Shown here one piece after another: positions 15,044-17,328 of a stretch of 17,328 nucleotides of DNA. Position numbers and translations under genes: made by a program. The notes under the pieces are model-generated. The model was not told the origin of the DNA. It made no database searches and worked only from the letters and a program-made list of their open reading frames with translations. The DNA is from CAVOBC01 sp963693635. Lineage in GTDB: Bacteria > Pseudomonadota > Gammaproteobacteria > Pseudomonadales > Azotimanducaceae. The stretch covers positions 1-17,328 of the forward strand of contig CAVOBC010000062.1 in NCBI GenBank assembly GCA_963693635.1, in the 5' to 3' direction. Positions within the stretch are counted from its first letter, which is position 1; each line of letters opens with the position of its first letter.

Positions 15044-16615
15044 TCAGGTTTTTTTCAGTAGGGGAATGCGTGCAGCAAGGGCGCGGGTCGATGGATCGAA
15101 GCCGTCGAGTTGGTCCTCGTCCAGCAGTGCAGACGCGAGGCGCTTGCCGAGTTCGACTCCCCACTGATCATATGAATTAATGTTCCACAACGTGCCCTGC
15201 ACAAAGACCTTGTGCTCGTACGTAGCGATCAGTGCACCGAGTGTCCGTGGCGTCAGTCGGTCCAGAAGAAGGACATTGCTTGGCCGGTTGCCGGGATAGT
15301 CCTTGTATGCGACCGAACTCTCCTCACCTGACATCAGCGCTGCCGACTGGGCGACCATGTTGGCGAGTAGAACCCGATGGTGCTCGGGCGTTGAAAGGTC
15401 GTCGTCGATGCAACCGATGAAGTCGACTGGAACGAGCTTGCGACCCTGGTGGAGCAGTTGGAAAAAGGCATGCTGCCCATTGGTGCCCGTCTGGCCCCAA
15501 ACGATAGGTCCTGTGCTTGCGGTCACGGGGGAACCATCTCGGGTGACTGACTTGCCATTACTCTCCATGTCCAGTTGCTGCAGAAACGCAGGCAGGAGCG
15601 TGAGGCGTTCGCAATACGGAATGACCGCCTGCGTCTCTGCGTTCAGAAAGTTGTTGTACCAGAGGCCGACGAGCGCAAGGGTGACCGGCAGGTTGGTGGC
15701 GAAGGGTGCCGTTGCGAAGTGATCATCCATTTCGCGCGCGCCCGCCAGCAGTTCATCGAACCCGTCGCCCCCAACGCAGAGGGCGATTGAAAGACCGATG
15801 CTTGACCACAACGAGTAGCGTCCGCCCACCCAGTCCCAGAACCGAAAGATCTGCGTGTCGGGGACGCCGAAGTTGCCGGCACGGGATGGATCTGCTGTGA
15901 CCGCGATGAGATGAGCGCTGCGCTCTGGTGCGACAATGCCGCCACCTGCGAGCCAGGCGAGGGCCGCCCTCGCGTTCATCATGGTTTCCTGGGTCGTGAA
16001 GGTCTTGCTGGACACGATGAGCAGGGTCGTCTCCGGCGACAGTCCGTTCAACGCGGTTGAGGTAGCCGCGCCATCGACGTTGGAGATGAAGTGAAAGCGC
16101 AGATTCGGCTGGCGGTATTGCTCAAGGGCGAGGCAAACCATCTTGGGGCCGAGGTCCGATCCGCCGATGCCGATGTTGACGATGTCGGTCATGGCTTTGC
16201 CGGTCTGACCGCGATGGGTTCCATCCCGGACCGACGCTGCAAATGCCCGCACCCGTGCGAGTTCGTTGCGTATGTCGTCGGCAAATGCAGGTGCTTTGGC
16301 CGGGTCGCGCAACGCGACGTGCCAAGCGGGGCGTCCCTCGCTCGTGTTGATCTCGTCCCCGCGATACATCGCCTCGATCCGCTGTGTCAGCGGTCCGGCT
16401 TCTGCCAGCGCGAGGAGCGCGCGGTGCACCTCCCGTCCCATCAGATTCTTCGACGCATCGAGATGGATGCCGGCAACGCTTATGCAGAATCGTTCCAGAC
16501 GATCTTCCTCGATGGCGAAGTAGTTCGACATTGGCGTACTGCGGCCGGCCGCCGCAGCTGCATCGAGGGCTCGCCATTCTTCCGACTGAGTAATATCGTT
16601 AGTAATGTCATTCAT
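15044..16615 (-). CDS. pgi: Glucose-6-phosphate isomerase
   Basis: This cytoplasmic enzyme interconverts glucose 6-phosphate and fructose 6-phosphate in glycolysis and gluconeogenesis. It is 523 residues, slightly shorter than the E. coli enzyme (549). Both family signatures are present: DWVGGRYSLWSSIG and GTLWNINSYDQWGVELGK. The phosphate-binding GIGGSDLGP and SSKTFTTQET segments are seen. Catalytic residues are Glu351 in MESNGKS, His382 in GQHAFFQLLHQG and Lys491 in GVELGK. The ATG at 16615 follows the M20 peptidase stop by 1 nt, so translation is probably coupled. The gene is unbroken. Confidence 0.98.
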   Translation of the reverse strand: MNDITNDITQSEEWRALDAAAAAGRSTPMSNYFAIEEDRLERFCISVAGIHLDASKNLMGREVHRALLALAEAGPLTQRIEAMYRGDEINTSEGRPAWHVALRDPAKAPAFADDIRNELARVRAFAASVRDGTHRGQTGKAMTDIVNIGIGGSDLGPKMVCLALEQYRQPNLRFHFISNVDGAATSTALNGLSPETTLLIVSSKTFTTQETMMNARAALAWLAGGGIVAPERSAHLIAVTADPSRAGNFGVPDTQIFRFWDWVGGRYSLWSSIGLSIALCVGGDGFDELLAGAREMDDHFATAPFATNLPVTLALVGLWYNNFLNAETQAVIPYCERLTLLPAFLQQLDMESNGKSVTRDGSPVTASTGPIVWGQTGTNGQHAFFQLLHQGRKLVPVDFIGCIDDDLSTPEHHRVLLANMVAQSAALMSGEESSVAYKDYPGNRPSNVLLLDRLTPRTLGALIATYEHKVFVQGTLWNINSYDQWGVELGKRLASALLDEDQLDGFDPSTRALAARIPLLKKT

Positions 16616-16616
16616 G

Positions 16617-17328
16617 TCATGACTTCTCGGCGACGGTTTGCAGCAGCCAGGCGACGCAGCCCGTCACCCGTTTTGCCGTCGGTAGATCCAGAAACTCGTT
16701 GGGGCCGTGCGCATTGGAGTGGGGCCCCAGCACCCCGGTAATCACGAATTGTGCCGACGGATAACGGTCCGCCAGAAAACCCATGAACGGGATGCTGCCA
16801 CCGCAGCCCATTGAAACCGCGGGCTTGCCGAAGAACGCGGTGGACGCGTCGGTCAAGGCAACATCAAGCCAGGGCTTTGTCACCGGCGCATGCCAGCCGT
16901 TTGCGCCCTGTGGACTGTCGAAACTGACGGCCGCGCCCTCAGGCGGGTCCCTTGTTAAAAGGTCATTGACGGTGCGTTGAGCCGCTGCGGCGTCAATGGT
17001 CGGTGGGATGCGCAGGGACACTTTCACGGCAGTGGCAGGTCGCAGAACATTACCGGCATCGGCGACCGCGGGCAGACCGTCCGCACCCGTGATCTCGAGC
17101 GATCCCCGCCACGAGTTATTGAGTACAAGATCGGTCGCACTCTCAGCCATCGGCCGGGTATGTCCCGCGAATGGATACATGTGACTGAAGCCGTCCCCCA
17201 ACACCTCGCCTGCGTAGGCGGCTTCGTGCTCGCGGGAGGCGGGGATGGTGATGGTGAGGGAAGGCACGATCAGGTTGCCGGTCGCCTCGTCCTCGAGTCG
17301 TGATAGCAATTGCCGGAGGATGCGAAAA
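16617..17328 (-). CDS. M20 family metallopeptidase/deacylase, C-terminal part
   Basis: This is the C-terminal part of an M20 (ArgE/DapE/ACY1/CPG2, COG0624) zinc hydrolase that cleaves peptide or acyl-amide bonds. Only about 236 residues lie in the window, and the frame stays open to the right edge, so the start and most metal ligands are outside. Visible are the dimerisation-domain region (VKVSLRIPPTIDAAAAQRTV) and the C-terminal catalytic segment: GKPAVSMGCGGSIPFMGFL, then FVITGVLGPHSNAHGPNEFL, whose His is the expected last metal ligand. The subtype resembles broad dipeptidases more than DapE or ArgE. It is the first visible gene of a minus-strand run with pgi, metY and an alpha/beta hydrolase; the functional link to these is unclear. 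Confidence 0.88.
   Translation of the reverse strand, partial: FRILRQLLSRLEDEATGNLIVPSLTITIPASREHEAAYAGEVLGDGFSHMYPFAGHTRPMAESATDLVLNNSWRGSLEITGADGLPAVADAGNVLRPATAVKVSLRIPPTIDAAAAQRTVNDLLTRDPPEGAAVSFDSPQGANGWHAPVTKPWLDVALTDASTAFFGKPAVSMGCGGSIPFMGFLADRYPSAQFVITGVLGPHSNAHGPNEFLDLPTAKRVTGCVAWLLQTVAEKS

Noticed and set aside
16091..16741. Plus-strand open frame of 216 codons across the pgi/M20 junction
   Set aside because: It is antisense to two well-supported genes, with low-complexity composition and no motif.

Overview
The window is GC-rich, densely coded bacterial DNA. The gene set suggests a Pseudomonadota chromosome, probably Gammaproteobacteria: a malate synthase of the long G type, a sigma-54 enhancer-binding regulator with intact GAFTGA, E. 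coli-length glucose-6-phosphate isomerase, and O-acetylhomoserine sulfhydrylase. The lineage is inferred from gene families; there is no rRNA or other marker. I saw no tRNA, rRNA, CRISPR array, transposase, integrase or origin.

Layout. (1) 1-3989, minus strand: two adjacent ABC exporter half-transporters (membrane domain plus ATPase). Both are broken. The first needs three reading-frame changes to read through, and the second carries a 19-bp tandem duplication that shifts frame between Walker B and the H-loop. (2) 4176-4589, plus strand: a small secreted protein resembling split-barrel (DUF2255/nitroreductase-like) proteins. It runs into a G-run cluster and then a convergent dienelactone hydrolase (4652-5380, minus) that has an in-frame TAG just before the catalytic His. 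(3) 5509-6999, minus strand: a membrane-anchored, stand-alone glutamate-synthase-like FMN/Fe-S protein. (4) 7000-7489: a 490-bp divergent intergenic region with a 13-bp tandem repeat array, leading into glcB (malate synthase G, 7490-9667, plus). (5) 9905-12760, plus strand: a 951-residue regulator with the domain order receiver, PAS, degenerate GGDEF, GAF-like, sigma-54 AAA+ and two C-terminal Fis-like helix-turn-helix segments. Its ribosome binding site lies in a predicted hairpin. (6) 17328-12891, minus strand: a tight four-gene run of M20 peptidase (cut by the window edge), pgi, metY and an alpha/beta hydrolase, with a 1-nt gap, a 66-nt gap and a 4-nt ATGA overlap respectively.

How the genes fit together. 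glcB serves glyoxylate/acetate use and pgi serves sugar-phosphate metabolism. metY makes homocysteine from O-acetylhomoserine and sulfide. The large regulator may control the adjacent glcB or a distant regulon; nothing in the sequence fixes its target. All the damaged genes lie in the first 5.4 kb while the rest is intact, so either that segment is decaying or the underlying sequence is of lower quality there. Raw-read checks would separate the two.

The best candidates for something undescribed are the regulator's domain order, with its inactive-looking GGDEF domain and doubled HTH, and the 13-bp repeat array upstream of glcB.
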